This document shows, piece after piece, positions 52,690-64,000 of a stretch of DNA of 64,000 bases. Position numbers and translations under genes: made by a program. The notes under the pieces are model-generated. The model searched no databases. It worked only from the letters and a program-made list of their open reading frames with translations, and had not been told where the DNA came from. This DNA is from Hymenolepis diminuta. Taxonomy: Eukaryota > Platyhelminthes > Cestoda > Cyclophyllidea > Hymenolepididae. How positions within the stretch are numbered: the stretch's first letter is position 1; each line of letters begins with the position of its first letter. The DNA lies in the NCBI GenBank assembly GCA_900708905.1, contig CAADRB010000004.1, positions 1,028,740 through 1,092,739 of the forward strand, read 5' to 3'.

Positions 52690-53460
52690 TAAATTAATAG
52701 GTGGTTTATATCCGTTTATAACGATAGTAGACGTAATAATATTCGGACATGCGAAAGCATAGTCATATCATTGAGAGAAAGGCTTGAGAAATTCGATCCA
52801 TGGGATTCTGGATTCACGTCTCAGCTGAGAAGAATATTTGCTGTTATTTTTTCATTGTATTTCACGTGAGCCTTGAGGATGAGATTTTGAAATGTGGTGT
52901 TTCAAACATCTTTGCCACTGGAAGTCTTCATAGGCTCTTACGTCCACCATACCACCATAAAAACTATAAGCAAAGCCGGTAAACTGTCGCCCGCCATATT
53001 TGTGGTGGTCTCTCAAATTGTTAAGAATTTTGTATCTTGTCTTTTACTTAGGACACAAAGTACCTGTGCCTATTAAAGCAATGCGAAACTTTTACAACTT
53101 TCTCGGTTGCCCACTCTATAGAGTTACAACTACTCAGACTCTAGAAGAAGGAAGAAGACTCGTGGCTCAAATAGTGACTCACTACCGAGAAAATAAATGT
53201 ACTTGTATAGAATCCGATATGGAATATATAATTAGCTGACTGGTTGACCAATATTGGCAGCGATGGATTCTTCACTAGTGGCCTTACATATCCAACTCTG
53301 AGCGCAGAAGTCTAGAAATCGATAGCCCAGTATGCTCGAAGCGACGAAGTCTTCAAAGACTGTGGTAGTGTCACTCACATTTGAAAATTACCTGGTCCTT
53401 TGTTAGAAAATGCCAGTGAGGTTTTTATCTTTAAATTGCAAAGAGAGATGGAAAAATAAA
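52690..53460 (+). pseudogene. Decayed coding sequence of unknown family
   Basis: A string of overlapping open stretches in shifting frames reads as one eroded protein of roughly 240 residues. Parts are 52693-52869 (SIVISLRERLEKFDPWDSGF), 52860-52979 (SLEDEILKCGVSNIF), about 52900-53050 (TIKTISKAGKLSPAIF), 53053-53236 (RNFYNFLGCPLYRVTTTQTL, EEGRRLVAQIVTHYRENK) and 53240-53457 (NIGSDGFFTSGLTYPTL), the last with two stops. A GT-AG pair at 52977-53052 could also splice two parts in phase, so a degraded host gene is not excluded. No family is recognised. It resembles 15725-16487 in style and age of decay but not in visible sequence. Confidence 0.55.
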
Positions 53461-54849
53461 GTTGTCCCGTATGCTACTCAACTTATTATCTTTAGCATTT
53501 TTGACACTAAATAAATAATAATTTGAGTATTAATAGAACGGCCTTTCTAACTAGAAGATGAATGTCTCCCTTATTTTTTTATATTTTCCATAACTGTTGC
53601 GCCTTTATTTAACATGTGATAAAACTTTTAAATCTCCCAATCAGAACCTAGATGCTGAATTACTGATCTATATCGCACACATACATTAGCGTGTGGATTT
53701 GATTCGTAATCGTCAACCCGTTTTGCATGGAGTTTTTACATACATTCCTGTTCCTGGGTACAGGTGTGTCAATATCCTAATTGATTTTCGATTTCGTCAT
53801 TTCTATTCTGTGTAAAATAACAAAATACGGACTATTGTGCAGTCTTTGATCGTTATCCTCTTACTCAATATATTCAAGTGAGAATTTTTGCTGTTTAATT
53901 CACTTTCATTTTACACCGTATTCGAAATAAAAGATTTGACATTGTAAATTTAGTTCACAATGAAGTGGGACCTATCGATATCAAAGTAATAGGTGAAACT
54001 AGAAATGGATCAATCGATGATATATCTTAATGACTACTATCGATTTGATATAAGTGTTACTCGCATAGATTTATTTTATCAACTTTCTCCACTAGCCCCA
54101 ATGATTGCCTTAGTTCTATTGGAAGAAGGATAATATCGATAATTACTGATAGAAGTAACGGAGTTAAGTAAATCTGAGAATGGGGATATCAAAGAATTTT
54201 TGGGAGCCCACGTACTAATTATCACGGTGACTGATCTCTATCCTTGAACTTTAACTACTTGTGTCGTAGTCTCATTAATTTCAATGATTCAGCTGCGGAT
54301 AGTGAGTACAGCGTGCTCACAAATTAGCTAAATTCACAAAATAAACAAATCTTTATGCTAACCAGACATTTTCACATCCATTCAACTACTCACAAAATTC
54401 AGTCATCTTCATGGGATGGCAGTGGATTACTAACCCATTCAGAACAATTCCAGCGAATCACATGACTTCTATTTTTTTCTATTTTTATTATTATTTGTAT
54501 TAATACTTATAAAATTACAAGTTTTTAATTATATAGAAATATCTTAGCATGAGAAGGAGGATGTATAAAAGCAAAAAATGATCCCACCTCATTTGAGTTT
54601 TGATTTTGAAATATATGACTTAAGTCTCGAATTACTGATTGGTTTTGTATCGACGATGTTTAGACCTTGTCAATCAATTGGATATCTGGTCATGCTTGCC
54701 CTTTATGAAGGAATGATTTGCGTAATATCAATACCACGTTATCGCCATTTCAATTTCACGTGATAACCATGTCGGGTTCAAGTCAATCGAGTTTATCCAT
54801 TAATCATTTCTGTTACATCGGACATTGATTTTTTTAATCTTTTCCAGTC
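53461..54849. other. Gene-free stretch
   Basis: AT-rich. AATAAA occurs in the first bases (about 53455 and 53512) but belongs to no clear gene. Nothing else recognised. Confidence 0.5.
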
Positions 54850-54879
54850 TTGGGTTCAACCCGACCAGATCCAACTCTT

Positions 54880-55050
54880 ATGGTATAGAAATTGTATGAA
54901 TAAATCTAATCCAGCTAGCGACTAATCTTGTCTGGTTTTGTCTCTTTCTTCTAATTCTCTCCGAGACCTGAGTAATTGTGACGTACCTCATGGCACTGGT
55001 CTTGAATTTGCGCTAAAAATTTTTTGACCACACAGTACAACGAACGTAGG
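54880..55050 (+). repeat. Possible LTR-like repeat, copy 2
   Basis: Resembles 47810-47945 in the same order of landmarks, including GAGACCTGAGTAATTGTGACG and, 40 bases on, GACCACACAGTACAAC. It stands about 190 bases before a gag-like fragment, where the 5' LTR of such an element would be expected. Confidence 0.35.
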
Positions 55051-55241
55051 ACAGTAATCGACAAAAATGGCACCAAACCATTCAATACGCTCACTACACA
55101 GTTCAACATGGTCATAACTCTTAAATATAAGCCTTTTCAATTAAAGGTAAAAACAATTTGAGAAGGCTAAAGTAAAATTAATAGAGACTATTGAAGATGT
55201 CTCCTGAATTATGTCAGAACTTAACATCTTAGACTCCTTCA

Positions 55242-55639
55242 GTGGCGTATTTCCTCTCCCAACAAATCAGTGGTTTCCACCAGGAAATTGACAATGGGTG
55301 CCTAAACTGCGCAAAATGGTTCCAGAAATACGAAAACGTATTACGGACCCAGATGAAATATGTCCCTAAAGGGAAGAGTCCAAATACCATTGCGAAGGTT
55401 TGGAAAAGTCGAGCTTGTCAGAGGACCAGCAAATAAAACTTTCACATCTACACCGTCCACTAATGTCGATCAAAACCCACAAAACGGTGGATTTTTTACT
55501 GAGTGGCATTAAGCAGAGCTCTGTCCATTCAAATGGCCGTTACGTCAATGATGGGGTAAAAGTGGTCACAGGGATTCATGTTGTCGTTGAAGAAATTGCA
55601 AGTCATTTAGAAAAAATCCAGATATTCATCGAAAATTAA
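55242..55639 (+). pseudogene. Gag-like fragment of an LTR retrotransposon
   Basis: The first part contains FHQEIDNGCLNCAKWFQKYE, which has the spacing of the conserved capsid start of gypsy Gag proteins (F..D...G...F..W..RYE.VF), also seen in the element at 32100-35563. The frame ends at TAA (55434-55436), and an overlapping frame (55400-55639) stays open without recognisable content. No polymerase follows, so it is a truncated copy. Identification rests on one short pattern. Confidence 0.4.
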
Positions 55640-58600
55640 ATTAATACATTTGGCTTGATCTGGATAGTGGGATAGATTTGTCGACCCTTACTCTTTCTTT
55701 CTGGAGTCGGAACAACCACATCATACTTTACGACAGTTGGCTAACTGTACCCAACAGCACATATTTTATTCATTAATCTCCTTTACACCAACAGTGGAAA
55801 AATATATTCTTGCATTCAACTTTTGATTAGGAATTTAAAAAATAATATTACTTCAATGGGAAACGCATGCCAATATTTGCAAGAAAAAGTTTCCATCGAT
55901 TTTTTCATGATGAGAACTCAACTTGATTCATTAAACAAATATGATGAAACATTCTTTTAATGATAGGGCTAGAAATTTTCAAATAAGTGATGCTATGGAA
56001 ATGATCTACCTCAACAGTCTCCTGGGGACCCCTTACCTGCTACGAGGTAAGCCATGTTTTATACTATATCTTTTTCAAAAATAAATGGAGCAAGTGATGA
56101 ACAGATAATGAATACTATTAAATATCGTTAATTAATACAATGATGAACATGGTTCAAAGTTGACGTGAGTGAGGCTTAGCCATACTGAGCTGCGAACGCT
56201 CCTTTTAATGGTAAACAATGTCAGTGACGAATGTAAACAGTCGATGGACATTTGTATATATGATGAATGTGGACAATTACCGGAGAGTTGATTATTTATA
56301 CCTACAAATTGGTCTCTGTTTTTAACTACTAAGAGAAAGGTTTTATATCTTTATGAATTGCTTGCTGGATTAGTGCTATCATAATTCAAACGAGAGGATT
56401 CTTATGTCCATATTTACGTATTCCCTCTCCAACTTGAATTAAATTTAGACCCTCAATCATAATGATTTATCTTATTTTTTGCAGTGCAGACTAAATGGTT
56501 AGTAAAATTACGAAATATTCACTTTCACATAGTGCTAATGTTAATCTAGTGCTGAATTCATACGGTTTTTGTATATGCTTACGGAATGTATGATGCCATC
56601 AAGTCTGTTAAAGAGAAAAAGTGCGACCGTATCAAGCAAAAATGAAGATCAGTCCAGATGCCTCCCAACCACTCAGCGAGCAGTATTTCTGTAGGGTAGC
56701 ATTATTTATGGACACAATTACTGAACCTTTCATAAAATTCTCCCCAGATCATATCCACTATCTTTTCAATTATTTGAAGTAGCCTAGCCCGATTTTTGGG
56801 CAGCCTATTTTACTAGAGGCTTATGCACTTGTCCGAAGAAAGTTGGACTCTTGAAGAGTTGCACGAGCTTAGACAAGGACCAATTTGTGTAGTATCCACA
56901 ACAGGCCTACGGTTAAATATTCCCACGACTTGTGTATCATTTTATCCCACCTATTTAACCCAAATTTCTGCCTTTAAGTTGGACATCAACTTACCTCAGC
57001 TATCTAAATCATATAATGTGAGTTTCTCCATTCTCTACTATTTCACGTTGATAGGTACAGTTTCAATCTTCGCTCAAAATTGTTTAAAAGGCAACTATGG
57101 AAAACTGGAGATTAGCACGACTTTTGTACATAGTTCCGGTGGATTGTAAAGTTACCGCTATAATTTATATAATCATAATTGCTGACAATTAGAAACGACT
57201 GTGCCACCAACTGGAATATCCCCAGCAGTTTTATCTTATCTGTTTTGGCGTACGTATTAAGCACCTGTTTCTAATGGATTTTGTTTTCTCAACGTATTTA
57301 TTAGGGAGAAAATCGATCCCACGAAAATCGTTCCGTATTTTCTACAAGATGACAATATTCGGCTTTTAAGGTGGAAACAAATATCGCCAGTTGCCTTTTG
57401 TTCGTGCAGATGTTAGGAGTTAAAGCTGCTCCCCTAGCATTATTTTCGAGAGAATAAATCACCCTGGTCTCTAGATTCTGTAGGCTAAAGCACTACTAGT
57501 TCTCAATTTCCTAATCAATCCAGATGCGCCCGAATGAACTGGAGAATAGAGGATGTCCGATAGGCAGTGCCGGTTGATGTAATTTATCTTTGTGTGTATG
57601 GACACATCACTGCTCGATTAATAGTATCTTCAGAGGTCATGGTAGAATTCAATCGTTTTACCCCGATTTTGTCACTAATACGCATTCCAGCTGTTTTATC
57701 GGCCTCGCTAACAGCATGCCATACGTCTCTTAGATTATAGGACATCACACAAAAACACTTTCCATTTTCTAATTCTGGTTCGACGAAACAATGCCTAGCC
57801 TAAATAATCTTACTCATCGAGATTGACGAGAGCGAGACAGGTACAGAGAGCTCAAGACTAGTGTCCCAAATATTGGCTCTTTTCCACCAGTCTAGATGAA
57901 TGCCGCCTTGGACCAATTGATATGTGTATTCATAACGCCCATCCAATCCTTAAATTAGATGTACTTTAGTTCTTTATAAATAAATAGTCACCTCCTTACC
58001 AAATTACGTTTTCCTATTTTACAACTCCGGGTCTGGATAGATTCCAAGGATCAAAGCAGTCATTGGGTCTAGCGGTTATACATGGGTCTGGTCAAATCTC
58101 ACAAGACACGTTAGATTCACCTTTACATGGTCCTTCCTAGTAAAGACCTTGGGACATTTGCATTGGTTTTCAGAGAAGAATCCAGAAAATCACATGCTTC
58201 AAGAGCGTTTTCAATTTATCAAACGAAATGTCCTTACCTATGCTGGAAGATATCTGCAGCCTTCTCAGATTAACGAAGATCAGAGTGGCAGAATTTTTCG
58301 CCAACTACCTATTTTTTAGTTACTCCATTCCCTCACTCGGATATTACGATAAAAATGGAAGATCTCGTGAAGTATATTTGCTACTTTTATCTCCTCACTG
58401 TGGAGTAAAGATCATACCAACCTTCATAAGGATAATTACGGGTAGAACCATATTTTCCCACTCATAGCATTATCAACCCATCCCTTTTATGAACTTAAAT
58501 GGGGGATCTTTGTATTCCAATTTTCGCTTCTTTTTTGCGTGAGCATCAACCGTGTGCGTTTTCCACCTAGATCTTGGGGAAAGACCTTGCTGGTTAGATA

Positions 58601-61273
58601 TCCTCTGTTCCCCACTTCCCTTGCCGCAGTAACCACGTGCAGAAATAGAAGACTGGAATAAGATTTTGAAATCGCACAGCTCTTTACAATATTGGTTGAA
58701 TGCTAACACTGAAACATAAAAATCCTATAGGATCAGTTGTGTCATGCCAGAGATCACGGGGTCGATTCCATCGGCGCACACCCACTGAGAGGAATGACCG
58801 ACCGCACTGGTTAGGTCTAGTTAGGATGAGCGTTGGAAAATGCTTTAATAAATGAGCTCCGAACATAAATATTGCATAGTGAACTATATCATTTAGATTC
58901 TTCTTCTACGCTATAAGGGGGGAGAAACGACCCAATGCGTCCAATAATTAAGTGTCTTTTAATTACTATCCATTCATACTCCACTCCACAACTCCGGTTT
59001 CACCCCCTACTTTGATGTTTTGGGATCTTCCGCGTTTGGACACTTTCCACCGAGTAAAACCTATATCTTATTTGCACTGCCCATGACAGGGCAAAAAAAC
59101 CTCTTCAAATTCTAATAATATTAATACATCAGAATTAGGGGACAGCAAATGAGCTCAATAAGATATGAAACAGGGGAGGGGATCAAGGACAAGTTAGTAA
59201 TGAAGTCAAGGCATCAAGAGTCTGACTTTATCTGCATTATAAAATCATTGTATGGTCCATACTCTCATAAGAAGAATGATTCACTCTATAATATCCTAAT
59301 ATTCCAATTTCGTGAACCAGCTCTCAGATTCATGGGTGAGATTACATCTACAATATTTAGAACCGGTTAACCGGTTGATTTCTCTACCTTGTTGTTTATG
59401 TCACTCCGATAGATGAGACTATCGACGACTTTTTAACTTCTGTGAATTTTTATCCATACCTTCGGTAGTACTAATACCAACGATGACTGGGAGAAAGCAT
59501 CGAAACTTCAATTCTATCTATTAAATACCTGAACATCCCAGTGCAAAGAAAGCGATAGACAAACCTTTTTTCTGAAGCAATTTATCTACCTTTCACGTGA
59601 TTTAATCGAGAAGATTAACGATTCTTAACCAAGAAGCTGTGTGTAAAATTGAAATGAGTATGTCATATAAGCATTACTATATTGACCGCATCTGATCTGT
59701 TTCCGAGATTTCAAACCTCTGTACTCCACCGCGGATATGTGTATTGGGCTTCTCGTTGTAAAATAATTGAATCCGCAAAGTCGGATAAAATTTTAAGCTC
59801 CTTCCACGAGTCACCCTAAAATTGCATCACATTATGTTACAAATCATTGTCAAGTTCATTATAAATTTGTCCCAGTTGTCTAACCCCTTAGATATTAATT
59901 TCCTCTCTAGTATAACCTGAAACTCTCACAGTTAATTAACTTACAAATTCGACGTCCTCTTTGTTCTCCCTCAAGACATTCATTCACACATCATCTGTCT
60001 CCTTTCTCTCATGTGGTGACGAAGATCAACAAATTTAAAATATCGCACCTAATTTTAACTACTTGGTCTTGACAACCACTACATTAAATCAATAGATCAA
60101 TAAACCCTGAACGTTACAGGTCGAAAATCCTTCAGGAGCCTCCGGCTCAAATTCTGCGCTTTAATTTTTGATGTATTGTAACGGGACGCAATGTACAATA
60201 TAAATTATGTGAAAAGTGAACAATATGAAAAGTAAGACTCTCTGGATGCTCTGATTCCATTTGTAAAAGATCAAAAAGGTTTACGTTGGCATATCGTTCT
60301 CCCGTGCACTTGCCCTGAAGCTGCACTGAACATACACAGACGCGAATCGATAGCTCGAATCACTATACGTTGATCTCACAAAATACTCTTTCCCACTTTG
60401 TCCTTAAATAGCTCCTCTCCACCCTCCCCACCCTCATTTGACAAAAAACTAACCTTAAAAGCACTTCCCATTTCCCTCCTCTTCATAGCGTGACAGTTTA
60501 CTGCAAAAAAATGCGGACCTGTAAAGTTTGAACACACGTGTTTCTAGTTTTCTCATTCACTCTGGTTCTTCTTCAGTGGAATTAAGCCGTAAGAAGATTG
60601 GTATAATATATAGCATCCCTTCTTCCATATTCCTCGTCTCTACTCGGAAACTCACATTCACTCCTTAGTGGACTATTTCACTGCATTAACTTTTCAGATG
60701 ACTTATCACATTTAAAATGCATCTTTTGCTTTTCTATGCATAAAAATAATCGGATTAATCTATCGCCTTCAGCAAAAGCACTGCTTTGTGAGCTCTGTCA
60801 AATTGAATGATTTCAACCGGCTTCGAAGCTGTTAATCTCAGCTCTTGCTGGTCAAACGCTCTGCAGAAATGAAGATGGGAGTGATGCGAACATTCATTCT
60901 TTAGGCTTGCGCAATTCCAGAAGTCGGATTTATTCTAGTATCAAACAAATTTGAACCGGTTTTGTGAAATATGTAACCATGAAAGAGCTAATGAATTCCA
61001 ATCTCCGCTCATTCAAATCAGCGTAATTGTACCCCAATTTTCTTGAAAACTTTTCTTCAACAAAAGTCATCCTCTCGGGTATCTTAATAGTGTCAGGGAT
61101 AAGACTGAGCAAATTGGTAACCGATCTTCAGAGCTAACCTCACTTTTTAAGGAAGAAATCTTCTCATTTTACTTTGCTCTCCCTAAGTAACCGCAATTCT
61201 CAAAGTTTTACATCTTTACCTCCAAATGGCATTCGCAATGCTAACATTACCTTCTCTTCATCAAGTGGACTTA
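55640..61273. other. Largely gene-free stretch
   Basis: No gene I can support. An ATG-led frame of 109 codons at 56823-57149 (SWTLEELHELRQG near its start) has no recognised domain. A tRNA-promoter-like pair occurs near 58725-58765 (TAGGATCAGTTG, then GGGGTCGATTCC), possibly a SINE relic. Any 3' exons of the kelch gene should lie in the right part. Confidence 0.4.
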
Positions 61274-62458
61274 ATTATAATATACTAGTCCACTAGTCAA
61301 TACTGAAACTTGATCATCCCTTCTGAAATTAGGCGAGTTTGAGCTAGATTGTGGCTGTGAGATTGAGAAAATGCAAATTAACGCGAACCTTCGCTCTTGT
61401 GGACCAACATCCGCTATAACTCTCACCCACTTTTCAGGAAAGCTAAGCTCTACCCGGTGATCCCAACTCTCAAGAACCTAAGTTAGTAAGGATAAAGAGA
61501 CTCTACCGCAACTGGATTTACTAGGGAATCCCGATTTCACAATTGAAATCACCAAATTTGCCCTTCTCTTCCCCTATGAAAATACCCTATTTTAACCTCC
61601 TTTTTGTTTAAATTAAATAAAAGTGCCCAATTCTTCTTCCCTATTTTTAAGCCCAAATTCTAAGATGCAATTAAGTAAATAAATAAATGAATATGTAAAA
61701 GACATTTCTAACTCACATTGGGTAATTTGTCAGGCGAATACTCCAGGACTACACCATTACCATCTAAGCATATAAATAAAAGATATTTTGAATTTCGTCG
61801 TTTAGGGATGAGCGTCAATTGTTTAGGATGCTTACGCAGAATGCACAATTCACCATCAAAAACAAAGAGATTACAAGGTTGATGTAGAGGGGACTTCAAA
61901 AGTGACACGATTGTCCATTGGAGCCGAAAATTACACTCTGACACAGACAGCTTTTCAACATCCGAATTTTCAGCCAAATTGCCCCCAGCAACATAAACAA
62001 ATCCATCGAAGCAGGCTATTCCTGGACGCTTTCTTGAGCTCCGCATTGGCGGTACGCTCCTCCATTTAAGTCGTTCTGGCTTTCCATTTTCCACGTCACC
62101 CTCCAGCAACTGAGCGCTCTTTCCAAATTCTAGTTTTTCATCCCCAACTAAAAGAATACCCCTTTCCGGAATAACTACCGCTGAAGTTTCGCAGCACGAA
62201 CGAGAAAGTGGATTGATATCACTCCATCTTAACAGTTAAATGACTATTATTAATAAAAGAAATAAAATAAGTGATATTTAATTAATAGAGAGTATTTAGA
62301 AATTCACTTTATTTACTGAACACCAGAAGAAGGTTTTTTCTCAGGAAGACGCGTGAAGAGCTTGTTGAGCGGACTCCTCTTAGAAATACTGTAACCCAAG
62401 CTCCCGAAATAGATAATTTCGTCTTTGAGCTGATATGACACACTTCCCTGTTCCCTTA
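61274..62458 (-). CDS. Kelch-repeat protein, partial gene
   Basis: Three exons on the minus strand join in phase: 62458-62317, 62227-61717 and from 61478 (3' end unresolved; the frame closes at 61273). Introns are 89 nt (GTAAAT...GTTAAG) and 238 nt (GTGAGT...CTTAG). Kelch blades are readable: SVSYQLKDEIIYFGS, WSDINPLSR...SAVVIPERGILLVGD, and KWRSVPPMRSSRKRPGIACF with DGFVYVAGGN, the classic blade; later blades are weaker (FVFDGELCIL, EKWVRVIADV). Such beta-propellers often follow BTB and BACK domains in cullin-3 ubiquitin ligase adaptors. No BTB exon was found to the right, so the subfamily is open. A possible upstream exon ending GWITAFAS (donor at 62548) fits in phase but lacks an acceptor. 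About 285 residues are visible. Confidence 0.7.
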
Positions 62459-62582
62459 CTGTCAGAATTATCAATTACCGCAGCTTGTCTCTAAGTTGCC
62501 ATTCGTCCTTATCAATAAATTGGGCGCTCCTGACAACATGATAGTTACTTGATGCAAAAGCTGTTATCCATCCGATTTTGAT

Positions 62583-64000
62583 TTAAGTAAGACAACTTGT
62601 AGTCATTTTTATAGCCTTCGTTTAGCTTATAAATTGTCTTAAATTAACTGCGTTCCGTCTTACCTCCTTCTCTCCGGATCTATGTCAACACCAGCCTGGC
62701 ATTATCTAATGAAAAAATGGACTGCAACGACTAATACTAGACCTCCTAATATTACAGCAGCCTTACTTTACAAAACTTGGATTAGAACCGATCTCGAGCA
62801 ACCATGCGAAGGAAAGGAGTGATCACTTCAATCAAATCCAGAAAGTCTTTGGCGTGATCAGTCTATTGTAGCACTCTCCAGGAAGTGTGGTCTAAACAGA
62901 CATTAACTAAGGAACATCTAAAAAAATAAGGCAGTCTATAAGGTGTATGAAAGATGAAATTATGAACCTGAAATCATTGAGAGTACAAAGGGTGAGAGGA
63001 AGCGACTATCTCACCACAATGACCGTAATGCTCCCAAAAGCATGGAATATTGGCCGAGTATATCTCATCTTCGGGTCAATAACCCTTTGTTTGTCCATGT
63101 TGGTCCACGCTCTGTGCTTATGTTGCTAGTTTGGCCTACTTCCCATCCTTAGGTAGCAGCTTGCTTGGTGAACTATGCCTCAAGCGAATGCACACGTTGA
63201 CTCATCTGTCCGCACTGTTCTGAATACCAAGAACGCAAAATTTTCAACCCTCTCTCTCTCTCTCTCTCTCTCATTCTTTATGGTGTTCTAACATACCCAC
63301 ATAACTCTCAGTCCTCTAATTAGAAATAGGCCTTTCTATCTTGTTAGCCTTTGGGAAAATCATTAATTTTAAAAAATGATATCTCTAAACCTAACTTGCT
63401 ACTTAAGAGCTATACCACAATGGCTGAAAAACTCAACAAAGCATTTTCCCCTTTCTTAGCTGACAAACCCAGCATTAAGAAAATTCGTGTAAGACTAGTA
63501 AAAGTTGACATCGGCAATTATTTGCGAATGTTCACTGAAACGAAAGCAATGCTCTTTTATTATTAATAAGATTACGGTTCGGAAGTATCCCTTTTCGAAA
63601 ACTTCATACTTAACCAGAGAAAAGGATGGTAAAAATGGCTTCCATCTAAACGTTTTCTTTAATCCAGATATGAAGAGCGACGCCAATTCTAACTTGGAAA
63701 ACTCTAGGGGTATCACGATCGACCAACTGGCCAGCAAACACGCAACATCAATGATATGACCTCAACTATGAACTAGGGGATCAAATCATTAAAATTGAAC
63801 TTTGACAAATCTCTCAAGAAAAATGAATGACCAAAAAATCCAGATATCAAATACAACAAGACTCCTGATTCCTCACTGTATTATCCACTCCTACTCTACC
63901 CATCTCCGTTTAATCTCTTATTATACCGTTTTGCTATTTCGTATTCCTGCCATTTTCAATGGTTTAAACCAGCAAAGTTCTTTATCGCTGTATCGTGGGA
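62583..64000. other. Right end without a supportable gene
   Basis: The 5' exons of the kelch gene would be expected here or beyond. A short minus-strand stretch near 63070-63010 (RPIFHAFGSITVIV before a GTGAGA donor) is a weak exon candidate. Open frames at 63351 and 63505 show no family content. Confidence 0.4.
63251..63272 (+). repeat. TC dinucleotide microsatellite
   Basis: About eleven uninterrupted TC units, preceded by CCC. Confidence 0.97.

Noticed and set aside
62455..62478. A 24-nt intron in the kelch gene
   Set aside because: A 90-nt alternative (62548-62459) with better splice sites also keeps the frame and gives a more typical kelch sequence.

Overview
This is a eukaryotic, AT-rich, intron-rich window. 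It carries three confidently recognised protein genes (CEP120, KGD4/MRPS36, DNAJC2/zuotin), a kelch-repeat gene at the right end, and decayed mobile elements between them. Very short introns (37, 42, 46, 48, 69-78 nt) sit beside introns of 1-8 kb. That mix, the base composition and the transposon types suggest a flatworm, most likely a parasitic platyhelminth, but no marker fixes the species. All gene models were assembled by hand from splice sites, reading phase and remembered family sequences.

Layout. 1-365: 3' part of a dead mariner (DD34D). 473-655: two possible minus-strand exons. 2580-3077: last two exons and poly(A) signal of an unidentified plus-strand gene. 3883-30602: CEP120 in 11 coding exons (about 924 aa), starting with a 42-nt GC-AG intron. 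Its introns hold a decayed coding remnant (15725-16487), a complete but dead 1.28-kb mariner-like element (23430-24706) and another decayed coding remnant (24885-25225, minus). 31621-31850: possible exon. About 32100-35563, minus: degenerate Ty3/gypsy retrotransposon with gag, reverse transcriptase, RNase H and integrase still recognisable. 35564-42492: gene-poor, with a 7-base assembly gap.

42493-42914, minus: KGD4, a tiny gene of three coding exons. It lies head to head with DNAJC2 (43259-52051, plus; 12 exons, about 592 aa), with 344 bp between the start codons. 52690-53460: a further frameshifted coding remnant. 54850-55640: repeat plus gag-like fragment of an LTR element. 61274-62458, minus: kelch-repeat exons. 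63251-63272: TC microsatellite.

The genes do not form a functional cluster: CEP120 serves centriole assembly, KGD4 the mitochondrial 2-oxoglutarate dehydrogenase complex, and DNAJC2 ribosome-associated chaperoning. The only likely regulatory link is the shared KGD4/DNAJC2 promoter region. The most unusual content is the three frameshifted, protein-like remnants that match no family I recognise; old integrated virus genes or an unfamiliar mobile element are possible sources.
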